64,000 nucleotides of DNA, taken from Ceratotherium simum simum. Taxonomy: Eukaryota; Chordata; Mammalia; Perissodactyla; Rhinocerotidae. Positions 63,979-64,000 of the stretch are shown here, one piece after another. Position 1 is the stretch's first letter, and every line of letters starts with the position of its first letter. The DNA is taken from NCBI RefSeq assembly GCF_000283155.1, contig NW_004454207.1, positions 481,197-545,196 on the forward strand. Reading direction: 5' to 3'. Under the pieces are notes generated by a model. The model ran no database searches and was not told the origin of the DNA. It was given only the letters and a program-made list of their open reading frames with translations. The position numbers and the translations under genes are program-made.

Positions 63979-64000
63979 CTGGAAACAGAACGTAAGATTT

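Overview
The window is a 64 kb piece of a mammalian X-chromosome gene and holds only one gene. Three exons on the minus strand encode residues 1-220, 221-252 and 253-288 of MID1 (midline-1, TRIM18), a microtubule-associated RING E3 ubiquitin ligase. All three are recognised from their translations and have consensus splice sites. The window starts just upstream of the first coding exon (right end) and stops within the intron after the third coding exon (left end). The promoter, 5' non-coding exon(s) and the exons for residues 289-667 lie outside it. X linkage is inferred from the gene's identity, not read from the sequence.

The host is very probably a perissodactyl, most likely an equid. Five SINEs of the tRNA-derived ERE type (head GGCCGGCCC, A-rich tail) are present, four with 11-17 bp target-site duplications and one with about 14 bp. 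There is also a young-looking L1 3' end with a 12 bp duplication. Older mammalian repeats make up much of the rest: L1, L2, MIR, MLT1-type LTRs and small hAT-type DNA elements.

Layout, left to right: 1-1430 old L1 (minus) with an ERE inside it; 2532-3013 MLT1-type LTR; 4411-4518 MID1 coding exon 3; 4519-27633 intron (23.1 kb) with a second old L1, MIR/L2/hAT remnants, microsatellites, one ERE and an MLT1 LTR; 27634-27729 MID1 coding exon 2; 27730-63262 intron (35.5 kb) with a 5'-inverted L1 182 bp from the exon, a 157 bp assembly gap inside an ERE, a 143 bp ungapped local duplication, two further EREs, another MLT1 LTR and many MIR/L2/hAT remnants; 63263-63978 MID1 first coding exon with a short 5' UTR. 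All introns seen are phase 0.

No second gene, RNA gene, CRISPR array or novel multi-gene system is supported. The remaining open reading frames are short and lie in repeats, in AT-rich intron, or antisense to MID1. The most useful observations are an AATAAA plus in-frame stop just inside the large intron (possible RING/B-box-only short isoform), the twin-primed L1 beside exon 2, the gap inside a SINE, the 143 bp duplication, and CA-repeat growth at the same site in two copies of one DNA-transposon family.
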